From NCBI GenBank assembly GCA_964484045.1, contig CAZAEP010000125.1:1-7675 (forward strand): 7,675 bases of DNA. The letters run 5' to 3'. Within the stretch, counting starts at the first letter, position 1, and the number at the start of each line of letters is the position of its first letter. The notes under the pieces were generated by a model. The model was not told where the DNA came from and searched no databases. It saw only the letters and a program-made list of their open reading frames with translations. A program made the position numbers and the translations under genes. This DNA comes from J134 sp964484045. GTDB lineage: Bacteria > Pseudomonadota > Alphaproteobacteria > Sphingomonadales > Rhodothalassiaceae. This document shows positions 1 to 5,739 of the stretch, piece after piece.

Positions 1-529
1 CGTCGTCGTTCATGATCTCGCAGATGACGGCCGAGGGATTGAGCCCGGCGAGGCGCGCGATATCGACCGAGGCCTCGGTATGCCCGGCGCGCACGAGAAC
101 CCCGCCGTCGCGCGCCATCAGCGGAAACACATGTCCGGGAGTGGCGAGGTGTTCGCGGCCCTTCGTGGCATCGATCGCGACCTGCACCGTGCGCGCCCGA
201 TCGGCGGCGGAAATACCCGTCGTCACTCCGTCGCGGGCCTCGATGGAGACCGTGAAGGCGGTCTGATGACGGGTGAGGTTCTCCTGACTCATCAGCGGCA
301 GGCCGAGCGCCTCGATGCGCGCCCGCGTCAGGGACAGGCAGATGAGCCCGCGCCCGTGCTTGGCCATGAAATTGATCGCCTCCGGCGTCGCCATCTGTGC
401 CGGTATGACGAGATCGCCCTCGTTCTCGCGTTCCTCGTCGTCGATGAGGATGAACATGCGGCCGTTGCGGGCGTCCTCGATCACCTCTTCGATCGAGGAG
501 AGGAAACTCTTGGTGAGACTCTCCGGCAT
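1..529 (-). CDS. ribB: 3,4-dihydroxy-2-butanone-4-phosphate synthase, N-terminal part, cut by the window edge
   Basis: The enzyme converts ribulose 5-phosphate to 3,4-dihydroxy-2-butanone 4-phosphate plus formate, supplying the four-carbon unit of riboflavin. Translating down from the ATG at 529 gives 176 residues before the edge. Family signatures run in order: the acidic Mg/substrate loop DDEERENEGDL (residues 30-40), HQTAFTVSIEA (88-98), GVTTGISAADRARTV (101-115), PGHVFPLMARDGG (131-143) and GHTEASVDIARLAG (149-162). The ATG lies 5 nt after the ribE stop, and a GGAG sits about 10 nt upstream inside the end of ribE, so translation is probably coupled. A stand-alone RibB is about 200-220 residues. 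The missing C-terminus could instead be a GTP cyclohydrolase II-like domain (RibBA fusion), and the window cannot decide between them. Family assignment is very secure. Confidence 0.96.
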   Translation of the reverse strand, partial: MPESLTKSFLSSIEEVIEDARNGRMFILIDDEERENEGDLVIPAQMATPEAINFMAKHGRGLICLSLTRARIEALGLPLMSQENLTRHQTAFTVSIEARDGVTTGISAADRARTVQVAIDATKGREHLATPGHVFPLMARDGGVLVRAGHTEASVDIARLAGLNPSAVICEIMNDD

Positions 530-534
530 CGGCC

Positions 535-1137
535 CTACTCCGCCGCGCTCAGCCGCAGGCGATCGAGATAGCGTGCGAGAATGTCGATCTCGAGATTGAC
601 GCGATCGCCGGTCGCGGCCGCGGCGAGCGTCGTGTGCGCAAGCGTGTGCGGGATCACGTTGACGGCGAAATGCGCCGCCGGCGGATCGCTCACAGCATTG
701 ACGGTCAGCGAGACGCCGTCGACGGCGATGCTGCCCTTCTTCGCGACATAGGACGCCAGCGCATCCGGCATCCCGATCTCGAAGCGCTTCGAGCCGGCAT
801 CCTCGCCGACGTCCCGAATGACGCCCACCCCGTCGACATGACCGGTCACGATATGCCCGCCGAGTTCGTCGCCGACGCGCAGCGCACGCTCGAGATTGAC
901 CCGACTCCCGGGCCGCCAGTCGCCGAGCGTCGTGCACGACAGGGTCTCGTGGCTCGCTTCAACCGCGAACCAGCCTTCGCCCTTGTCGACGACGGTGAAG
1001 CAGACGCCGTCGCAGGCGATCGATGCGCCGAGCGCGATCGTCGCCGGATCATAGCCGGTCTCGATCTCGATGCGTACGTCGCCCTTGGGCGTGACCGCCC
1101 GCACGCGCCCGACATCGGTGATGATTCCGGTGAACAT
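535..1137 (-). CDS. ribE: riboflavin synthase, alpha subunit
   Basis: Dismutates two molecules of 6,7-dimethyl-8-ribityllumazine to riboflavin and the pyrimidine precursor, the last step of the pathway. The 200-residue length is typical. The protein opens with the diagnostic MFTGII and has two lumazine-binding repeats, about residues 1-95 and 96-195. Repeat one has IACDGVCFTVV (40-50) and SHETLSCTTLGDW (62-74). The hinge has GGHIVTGHVDGVG (93-105). Repeat two has GSIAVDGVSLTV (135-146) and NLEIDILARYLDR (181-193). By family comparison F2, C46, H100, S143 and D185 correspond to conserved active-site residues of the E. coli enzyme. The start is fixed by MFTGII and by a GAGGT 6 nt upstream that overlaps the ribD stop codon. 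It lies 9 nt after ribD and 5 nt before ribB. Some species call this gene ribC. Confidence 0.98.
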   Translation of the reverse strand: MFTGIITDVGRVRAVTPKGDVRIEIETGYDPATIALGASIACDGVCFTVVDKGEGWFAVEASHETLSCTTLGDWRPGSRVNLERALRVGDELGGHIVTGHVDGVGVIRDVGEDAGSKRFEIGMPDALASYVAKKGSIAVDGVSLTVNAVSDPPAAHFAVNVIPHTLAHTTLAAAATGDRVNLEIDILARYLDRLRLSAAE

Positions 1138-1146
1138 GTCTCGACC

Positions 1147-2220
1147 TCACGCCTCTTCGGCGCGTTCATAGACGTCCAGACGGTCGCTGCCAAGGGCACG
1201 CGTCGCGACGGCACGAAAGCGCGGCATGTCGCGCGACACGTCGTCGACCCCGAGAGGGCCGATCGCCGCCAGTCCGTCGCCGCCGACGAGTGCCGGCGCA
1301 CGATAGAGATAGAGTCGATCGACAAGACCGGCGCGCAGGAAATGGGCGGCCGTCGTCGCCCCGCCCTCGACGAGAAGCCGTGTGATGCCGCGCAGCGCCA
1401 GGGCTTCGAGCACCTCGCGCGGATGCAGCCATCCGTCGTTCGCCGCCGCCTCGTCTTCGAACGCCTGCGGCGTCAGCACGAGCACGGGCGCCGCGTCGAG
1501 ATGATCGAGCAGCCGCGCCCCCTTCGGAACCGGCTCTCCACGCGAAAGTACGACGCGCACCGGCGAGCGATCCTCGAGGCCGGGCAGACGGCAGCGGAGG
1601 TCGGGGTCGTCGGCGAGCACGGTCCCGCGACCGACGAGAATGGCGTCGAAGCGCGCGCGCAAGAGATGGCCGTGGCGCCGCGCCGCGTCCCCGGTGATCC
1701 AGCGACTCGACCCGGAGCGACTCGCGATGCGACCGTCGAGCGAGGTCGCCAGCTTGAGCGCGACGAGCGGGCGGTGCTCCAGGACCTTGAGGAAGAAGCC
1801 GCGATTGAGCGCCGCCGCCTCGGCCTCGCACACGCCGCGGGTGACCGCGATGCCGGCATCGGCGAGCGCCGCGAGCCCCTTGCCGGCGGTGCGCGGATCG
1901 GGGTCCTCGACGGCAGCGACGACGCGGACGACGCCGGCGGCGATCAGCGCCGCGGCGCAGGACGGGGTCTCACCCTCATGCGCACAGGGCTCGAGCGTGA
2001 CATAGGCGGTGGCGCCACGTGCCGCCGCGCCGGCCCGCGCGAGCGCCTGCGTTTCCGCATGCGGTCGACCGCCCGGCGCGGTCCAGCCGCGGGCGAGCAC
2101 ATGGCCATCCCTGACGAGGACGCAGCCGACCGCGGGGTTGGGAGCCACCCGCCCGAGCCCGCGGCGGGCGACGCCGAGCGCCATGCGCATGAACCGGACG
2201 TCGGCCGCATCCTGCGTCAC
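1147..2220 (-). CDS. ribD: bifunctional diaminohydroxyphosphoribosylaminopyrimidine deaminase / 5-amino-6-(5-phosphoribosylamino)uracil reductase
   Basis: Catalyses two successive steps on the GTP-derived riboflavin precursor: zinc-dependent deamination, then NADPH-dependent ribosyl reduction. Length is 357 residues, normal for the fusion. The N-terminal deaminase (about 1-145) has APNPAVGCVLV, the zinc and catalytic motif HAE (54-56), and PCAHEGETPSC with cysteines at 79 and 88. The C-terminal reductase (about 150-350) shows LKLATSLDGRIA, SRWITGDAAR, AILVGRGTVLADDPDL and LLVEGGATTAAHFL. Translation starts at a GTG at 2220. An AAGGAG in the last codons of nrdR (2233-2238) supports this start, and the next in-frame ATG codons (residues 11 and 13) would trim the first helix of the deaminase domain. 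The gap to nrdR is 6 nt and to ribE 9 nt. Confidence 0.98.
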   Translation of the reverse strand: MTQDAADVRFMRMALGVARRGLGRVAPNPAVGCVLVRDGHVLARGWTAPGGRPHAETQALARAGAAARGATAYVTLEPCAHEGETPSCAAALIAAGVVRVVAAVEDPDPRTAGKGLAALADAGIAVTRGVCEAEAAALNRGFFLKVLEHRPLVALKLATSLDGRIASRSGSSRWITGDAARRHGHLLRARFDAILVGRGTVLADDPDLRCRLPGLEDRSPVRVVLSRGEPVPKGARLLDHLDAAPVLVLTPQAFEDEAAANDGWLHPREVLEALALRGITRLLVEGGATTAAHFLRAGLVDRLYLYRAPALVGGDGLAAIGPLGVDDVSRDMPRFRAVATRALGSDRLDVYERAEEA

Positions 2221-2226
2221 CTCGCC

Positions 2227-2706
2227 TCACCCCTCCTTGTATTCGCGCTCCTCCGCGCGCCCTTGAAGCGTGGAGAGAAAATTCTCGAAGTCCTGCGCCT
2301 CGCGGAAATTGCGATAGACCGAGGCGTAACGGACATAGGCCACCTGATCGAGGCTCGAGAGGGCGTCCATCACGAGCTGTCCGATGGTCTCGGACGAGAT
2401 CTCGCTCTCGCCGAGCGACTCGAGCCGACGCACGATGCCGTTGACCATGCGCTCGACCCGCTCGGACTCGACGGGACGCTTTCTGAGCGCGATGTCGATC
2501 GAACGCTGCAACTTGTCGCGCTCGAAGGGCACCCGGCGGCCGCTGCGCTTGATCACCGTCAGCTCGCGCAACTGCACGCGCTCGAAGGTCGTGAAGCGTG
2601 CCCCGCAGGCGGGACAAAAACGCCGTCGCCGGATCGCCGAGCGATCCTCGGTCGGCCGCGAGTCTTTGACCTGCGTATCCTCGTTGCTACAGAATGGGCA
2701 GCGCAT
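2227..2706 (-). CDS. nrdR: transcriptional repressor NrdR
   Basis: A zinc-ribbon and ATP-cone protein that senses the ATP/dATP balance and represses ribonucleotide reductase operons. The 159 residues match the usual length. The zinc ribbon has C3, C6, C31 and C34 in MRCPFC and RRRFCPACGARFTTFE. The ATP-cone domain spans about residues 46-136, starting RELTVIKRSGRRVPF and including LDQVAYVRYASVYRNF (119-134). The start is fixed by MRCPFC; a longer reading frame upstream lies on top of the glyA 3' end and shows no family similarity. GGAGAGG lies about 5 nt before the ATG. Gaps are 34 nt from glyA and 6 nt to ribD, and the glyA-nrdR-rib order is common in alphaproteobacteria. No NrdR-controlled nrd gene is present in this window. 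Confidence 0.98.
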   Translation of the reverse strand: MRCPFCSNEDTQVKDSRPTEDRSAIRRRRFCPACGARFTTFERVQLRELTVIKRSGRRVPFERDKLQRSIDIALRKRPVESERVERMVNGIVRRLESLGESEISSETIGQLVMDALSSLDQVAYVRYASVYRNFREAQDFENFLSTLQGRAEEREYKEG

Positions 2707-2740
2707 CGGGTCCCTCTCCCCCTCGGCTGATCGGTCCTTT

Positions 2741-4045
2741 TCAGAGGTCCGGATAGATCGGAAAGCGTCGGCACAGGTCCAGCACCCGCGCCCGCACCGC
2801 CTGTTCGACCGTCGAATTGTCGTCGCCGTGGACGGCAAGCCCGTCGAGCACTTCGACGATCCAGTCGGCGATGGTCTCGAATTCGCCGACCCCGAAACCG
2901 CGCGTCGTCCCTGCCGGCGTACCGAGGCGGATGCCCGAGGTGATGAACGGTTTCTCGGGATCGAACGGCACGCCATTGCGATTGCAGGTGATGCCGGCGC
3001 GTTCGAGCGACTCGTCGGCCGCCCGGCCGGTCACCTTCTTGGGCCTGAGATCGACCAGCACGAGATGCGTGTCCGTGCCGCCCGAAACGAGGTCGAGCCC
3101 CGCCGACCCGAGGCGCGCGCCGAGGGCCTGGCAATTGGCCACCACGGCCTGCGCATAGGCCTTGAACGCGGGGGTGAGCGCCTCGCCGAAAGCCACCGCC
3201 TTGGCGGCGATGACATGCATCAGCGGCCCCCCCTGAAGCCCCGGGAAGACGGCGGAATTGATTTTCTTCGCCAGCGCCTCGTCGTTCGTCAGGATGAGGC
3301 CGCCGCGCGGTCCGCGCAGGGTCTTGTGCGTGGTCGAGGTCACGACATGGGCATGCGGCAGCGGATTGGGGTGCACGCCGCCGGCGACGAGGCCCGCGAA
3401 ATGCGCCATGTCGACGAGGAGGTAGGCGCCCACGGCGTCGGCGATGGCGCGGAAGCGGGCGAAATCGATATGCCGCGGATAGGCCGAGCCGCCGGCGATG
3501 ATGATTCGCGGCCGATGCTCTTCCGCGAGGCGCGCGACGGCGTCATAGTCGATGAGTCCGTCCTCGCGGCGCACCCCGTATTGCACGGAATGGAACCACT
3601 TTCCGGACAGGTTCGGGGCCGCCCCGTGGGTGAGGTGCCCGCCGGCATCGAGCGACATGCCGAGCAGCGTGTCGCCGGGCTTGGCGAGCGCCAGCAGCAC
3701 GGCGCCGTTCGCCTGTGCGCCGGAATGCGGCTGCACATTGGCGAAGGCGCAACCGAACAGGCGTTTCACGCGTTCGATGGCCAGCGACTCGACGACATCG
3801 ACATGCTCGCAGCCCTGATAGTACCGGCGCCCGGGATAGCCCTCGGCATATTTGTTGGTGAGCACCGATCCCTGCGCCTCGAGCACCGCGCGGCTGACGA
3901 TGTTCTCCGAGGCGATGAGCTCGATCTGGGTCTGCTGCCGCTTCAGCTCCTCGCCGATCGCGGCATGAATATCGGGGTCCACGGATGCCAGCCGCGACGT
4001 GAAAAAGTCGCAGGCGGCGGGTCTTGAGGTCTCGTCGAGCGGCAT
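2741..4045 (-). CDS. glyA: serine hydroxymethyltransferase
   Basis: A cytosolic PLP enzyme that interconverts serine plus tetrahydrofolate with glycine plus 5,10-methylenetetrahydrofolate, the main source of one-carbon units for purines, thymidylate and methionine. It has 434 residues, a normal length. Clear signatures are IELIASENIVS (41-51), TNKYAEGYPGRRYYQGC (63-79), NVQPHSGAQAN (103-113), VDMAHFAGLVAGG (211-223) and the PLP-lysine motif VVTSTTHKTLRGPRGG (234-249), with K241 as the Schiff-base lysine. GIRLGTPAGTTRGF (371-384) also matches. The ATG at 4045 has GGGAG 9 nt upstream. It is 21 nt downstream of rpiB and 34 nt upstream of nrdR, in an apparent operon. In alphaproteobacteria with the C4 haem pathway, the glycine made here is also a substrate of HemA, encoded further along this window. 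Confidence 0.99.
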   Translation of the reverse strand: MPLDETSRPAACDFFTSRLASVDPDIHAAIGEELKRQQTQIELIASENIVSRAVLEAQGSVLTNKYAEGYPGRRYYQGCEHVDVVESLAIERVKRLFGCAFANVQPHSGAQANGAVLLALAKPGDTLLGMSLDAGGHLTHGAAPNLSGKWFHSVQYGVRREDGLIDYDAVARLAEEHRPRIIIAGGSAYPRHIDFARFRAIADAVGAYLLVDMAHFAGLVAGGVHPNPLPHAHVVTSTTHKTLRGPRGGLILTNDEALAKKINSAVFPGLQGGPLMHVIAAKAVAFGEALTPAFKAYAQAVVANCQALGARLGSAGLDLVSGGTDTHLVLVDLRPKKVTGRAADESLERAGITCNRNGVPFDPEKPFITSGIRLGTPAGTTRGFGVGEFETIADWIVEVLDGLAVHGDDNSTVEQAVRARVLDLCRRFPIYPDL

Positions 4046-4066
4046 ACAATCTGACTCCCAAAGCGC

Positions 4067-4528
4067 CTATTCCGACATGGACACGACAGGCGGTCGGCTC
4101 AGCTTGTCCACACGGTGGGCATGCCGTCCGCCTTCGAATGCGGTGGCAAGAAACGCCTTCAGGGTCTCTTCCGCCATCACCTCGCCGATGAGCCGCGCCC
4201 CGAGTGCCAGCACATTGGCGTCATTGTGCTGGCGGGCGAGCTTTGCCGCCACCGGATCCGTGCAGACCGCCGCGCGCACCGCCGGATGGCGGTTGGCGGC
4301 GATCGAAATCCCGATCCCCGTGCCGCAGATGACGAGCCCGCGTTCGGCGCGTCCGTCGGCGATGGCCGCCGCCACGGCATAGCCGAAATCGGGATAGTCC
4401 ACCGATTCGGTGGATCCGGTTCCCAGATCGAGCACTCGCCACCCCTCGTCCTGCAGGACGGGAAGCAATTTCGCTTTCAGAGGAAAGCCCGCATGGTCGC
4501 AGGCAACCGCAATACGCTTTGAAGACAT
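4067..4528 (-). CDS. rpiB: ribose-5-phosphate isomerase B
   Basis: Interconverts ribose 5-phosphate and ribulose 5-phosphate in the pentose phosphate pathway. It has 153 residues, typical of the RpiB/LacAB family and unrelated to RpiA. Motifs: IAVACDHAGFPLK (6-18), VDYPDFG (43-49), GLVICGTGIGISIAANR (64-80) with the catalytic-base cysteine C68, and RQHNDANVLALGARLIG (99-115). The C-terminal GGRHAHRVDKL (133-143) supplies the phosphate-binding arginines R135 and R139. H12 and H101 match conserved active-site histidines. The ATG at 4528 is chosen because the conserved first strand begins right after it. The frame is open for another 51 codons upstream, but those show no GC3 bias and no family similarity. 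The ribosome-binding site (AGCAGGG) is weak. It is the first gene of the rpiB-glyA-nrdR-rib run, and its product ribulose 5-phosphate is the RibB substrate. Confidence 0.97.
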   Translation of the reverse strand: MSSKRIAVACDHAGFPLKAKLLPVLQDEGWRVLDLGTGSTESVDYPDFGYAVAAAIADGRAERGLVICGTGIGISIAANRHPAVRAAVCTDPVAAKLARQHNDANVLALGARLIGEVMAEETLKAFLATAFEGGRHAHRVDKLSRPPVVSMSE

Positions 4529-4730
4529 GCCCTGCTTTCGTTCAAGACGGGACGCCGGTCGCGCGAACAGAGACGACAAGCCTGGCGGCCTCTTACCACA
4601 TCTGCTGCCGCGAGGCCAAGAATCCCCAAGAGCTTGGGCCTTCCAGGGAATTGCGGACGAATCCCGTGCCGGTTCCGGCATGCCGGCGGGGCGGCATCAC
4701 TCGCTGAGTCAGTGGCCGGCGCGCGACGAA
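4529..4730 (-). other. rpiB upstream/leader region with several potential hairpins, no gene
   Basis: This stretch lies between the rpiB start and the divergent mucR promoter. I see no credible gene in it. Read as rpiB mRNA it can fold: GGCCTC (4612-4617) can pair with GAGGCC (4588-4593) across an 18-nt loop, and CCCAAG/CTTGGG can pair at 4625-4638 around 2 nt. A palindrome cluster lies at 4667-4686. I did not recognise a known riboswitch class, and the FMN element that would be expected of rib regulation is not apparent. The rpiB start site is not obvious either: TATAAG on the minus strand at 4758-4753 is a possible -10 but has no convincing -35. Confidence 0.4.
4667..4686. repeat. nested TGCCGG inverted repeats, possible operator
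   Basis: Three copies of one hexamer stand in a row: TGCCGG, then TT, then CCGGCA (its reverse complement), then TGCCGG. This gives a hairpin TGCCGG-TT-CCGGCA at 4667-4680 and a perfect 12-bp palindrome CCGGCATGCCGG at 4675-4686. It lies between rpiB and mucR, about 45-65 bp upstream of the predicted mucR -35 element. The repeats are seen directly; a role as regulator site or structured RNA is inference. Confidence 0.5.
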
Positions 4731-4760
4731 TTCGAAGAGCGGCCAAAATTTCCTTATACT
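4731..4760 (+). promoter_or_regulatory. predicted sigma-70 promoter of the mucR-like gene
   Basis: TTCGAA (4731-4736) and TATACT (4755-4760) are separated by 18 bp, giving a predicted start near 4767 and a leader of about 70 nt before the ATG at 4839. The -10 is a strong match, the -35 only fair. It stands at the left edge of an AT-rich island, as expected for a promoter in this GC-rich DNA. Confidence 0.5.
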
Positions 4761-4840
4761 CTCAAAAACAATCCTTGAACGTCCAGTCGATTGCTGCAAT
4801 AATTAATGAACATCGTCAATGAACAGCGGATAAATACAAT
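4741..4840. promoter_or_regulatory. AT-rich control region between rpiB and mucR
   Basis: Only 36 of these 100 bases are G or C, while flanking coding DNA is far richer. It contains AAAATTT, AATAATTAAT and an 11-bp odd palindrome ATTGCTGCAAT (4790-4800). MucR/Ros proteins are known to bind AT-rich, T-A-step-containing DNA with low specificity and to repress their own genes, so this is a plausible self-binding region. That role is inferred from composition and position only. Confidence 0.45.
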
Positions 4841-5279
4841 GTCTGAAGCAAGTAACAAAGACGATATGACTGAGGCAAGGATGCAAATGGTGGCCGACAT
4901 CGTCACGGCCTATGTAAGTCACAATCCGGTCCCGGCATCGAGCCTTTCGGAGGTTATTCGAAGCGTTCACGGCGCACTCGAAAAACTGGCGCACGATAGC
5001 GAAGAGACGGATCAGCCCCCCCGGAAACCGGCGGTGCCGATCAAGAAGTCGGTCACCGACGACTATATCATCTGTCTGGAGGATGGTAAAAAGCTCAAGA
5101 TGCTCAAGCGCTATTTGCGCTCCCGCTACGGGCTGACCCCCGAGGAATATCGGGCCAAGTGGCATCTGCCGCCGGATTACCCCATGGTCGCCCCGAGCTA
5201 CGCCGCCAAGCGGTCGCAGTTCGCCAAGCAGATCGGCCTCGGCCGAGGCAGTCGTGGCCGGCGGAAGAAAGCATCCTGA
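4839..5279 (+). CDS. Ros/MucR-family transcriptional regulator lacking both zinc-site histidines
   Basis: MucR/Ros proteins are H-NS-like gene silencers of alphaproteobacteria controlling surface polysaccharide, motility, cell cycle and host interaction. From the ATG at 4839 the product has 146 residues. An N-terminal oligomerisation-type segment (about 12-52) includes MVADIVTAYVSHNPVP. The C-terminal DNA-binding region (about 70-135) includes DDYIICLEDGKKLKMLKRYL, then LTPEEYRAKWHLPPDYPMVAP (three-residue overlap with the family core) and a basic tail GRGSRGRRKK. The usual zinc site is Cys, Cys or Asp, His, His. Here C79 and D82 are present, but the third ligand position is Y92, and the fourth region reads S95-R96-Y97, with no histidine. 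The fold may be held without zinc, as reported for some Mesorhizobium Ros homologues. The ATG at 4839 is preferred over 4806 because AGCGGA lies about 8 nt upstream and 4806 has no ribosome-binding site. Confidence 0.9.
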   Translation: MSEASNKDDMTEARMQMVADIVTAYVSHNPVPASSLSEVIRSVHGALEKLAHDSEETDQPPRKPAVPIKKSVTDDYIICLEDGKKLKMLKRYLRSRYGLTPEEYRAKWHLPPDYPMVAPSYAAKRSQFAKQIGLGRGSRGRRKKAS

Positions 5280-5291
5280 GCCGCCCGTCGA

Positions 5292-5327
5292 CGGGCCGGA
5301 CATCCGAATCCCGACGAGCCCGGCCCG
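5292..5327. repeat. GC-rich inverted repeat after the mucR-like gene
   Basis: CGGGCCGG (5292-5299) can pair with CCGGCCCG (5320-5327) over a 20-nt loop. Two shorter palindromes overlap it, GCCCGTCGACGGGC (5283-5296) and CCCGGC-CC-GCCGGG (5319-5332). It lies between two convergent genes and has no T-tract on either strand, so it is at best a weak or Rho-assisted 3' end structure. Confidence 0.3.
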
Positions 5328-5405
5328 CCGGGATGCGGTCTGTGTCCGCTCCCGGGAGGCCTCATGGGCCGCACGCGCGCCCTTCTTCGCCGGGCCTGCC
5401 GCCCG

Positions 5406-5636
5406 TCAGACCAGAATTCCGGGGCCGCCGGTCTCTTCGTCCGGCGGCGTCTTTTTTTCGAGGACGAAGCGGAGCTTGCGGACCGCGAGGGCGGCGAGCT
5501 CGCGCTCGCCGGCGCGCGCCGCACCGACGATGGAAACCTCGGTCCCCGTTTCGGGATCGACGGCGGTCACCTTGATGCTGTTGCCGAGCGGAATGAATTC
5601 GATGATGGCGTCGCGTTTGTCGTGACCGGTGCTCAC
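5406..5636 (-). CDS. conserved small alphaproteobacterial protein, DUF6898-like
   Basis: The product is 76 residues, soluble, without signal peptide or membrane segment, and of unknown function. The core IIEFIPLGNSIKVTAVDP, TGTEVSIVGAA and LAVRKLRFVLEKK resembles a family of short alphaproteobacterial proteins that I recall as DUF6898; that name is from memory and not searched. The C-terminal tail after about residue 60 (TPPDEETGGPGILV) looks low-complexity. The start is a GTG at 5636 with GGGGCGGGG about 8 nt upstream. The GTG overlaps the stop of a 33-codon ORF by 4 nt, and hemA lies 103 nt upstream, so co-transcription with hemA is likely. The end of the gene doubles as the mucR-side terminator on the other strand. 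Confidence 0.8.
   Translation of the reverse strand: MSTGHDKRDAIIEFIPLGNSIKVTAVDPETGTEVSIVGAARAGERELAALAVRKLRFVLEKKTPPDEETGGPGILV
5424..5458 (+). terminator. rho-independent terminator of the mucR-like gene, inside the convergent ORF
   Basis: A perfect 8-bp GC stem GCCGCCGG/CCGGCGGC (5424-5431 and 5441-5448) encloses a 9-nt loop TCTCTTCGT. After GTC it is followed by seven T residues (5452-5458). It is oriented for plus-strand transcripts and sits 145 nt after the mucR stop. It falls within the last third of the minus-strand DUF6898-like gene, where the same bases encode EKKTPPDEETGG. In the minus direction there is no T-tract after the stem. Confidence 0.85.
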
Positions 5637-5734
5637 CGCCCGATCCCCGCCCCATGCGCGCAGACCGCCACGTCGGCCTTAGTGGGCGGCATGAGGGGTT
5701 CGTCGGGCAGGATCGTGTCGCACCCGGTCTGCAT
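5633..5734 (-). CDS. small ORF of 33 codons between hemA and the DUF6898-like gene
   Basis: ATG at 5734 to TGA at 5633 encodes a 33-residue peptide that begins MQTGCDTILPDEPLMPP and ends CAHGAGIGR. I recognise no family. It starts 5 nt after the hemA stop, and its TGA overlaps the downstream GTG as GTGA, a common coupling arrangement. By my count 30 of 33 codons end in G or C, about 23 of 33 have G/C at position one and about 18 of 33 at position two. That order is the one expected for real genes in GC-rich DNA. Against it, no good Shine-Dalgarno is visible, so it would need re-initiation after hemA. It could be a coupling leader for the next gene, a true small protein, or chance. Confidence 0.45.
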   Translation of the reverse strand: MQTGCDTILPDEPLMPPTKADVAVCAHGAGIGR

Positions 5735-5739
5735 GATCT

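Noticed and set aside
634..2730. A 698-codon plus-strand open frame opposite ribE, ribD and nrdR
   Set aside because: It is antisense to three well-identified genes, rich in Arg, Asp and Ala with no family motifs. Such long mirror frames arise from the strong third-position GC bias of the real genes.
2384..4027. A 547-codon plus-strand open frame opposite glyA and nrdR
   Set aside because: Same cause: it mirrors the glyA codons, has no recognisable domain, and overlaps a certain gene.
1..4528. FMN riboswitch for the rib genes
   Set aside because: The rib genes are separated from upstream genes by only 5-34 nt, leaving no room, and nothing in the rpiB leader resembled the conserved FMN element.
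4529..4681. 51-codon N-terminal extension of rpiB
   Set aside because: Codons lack GC3 bias, and RpiB proteins begin at the first strand right after the ATG at 4528.
4806..4838. 11-codon N-terminal extension of the MucR-like protein
   Set aside because: No Shine-Dalgarno before the ATG at 4806, the stretch is AT-rich like the promoter, and the ATG at 4839 has one.
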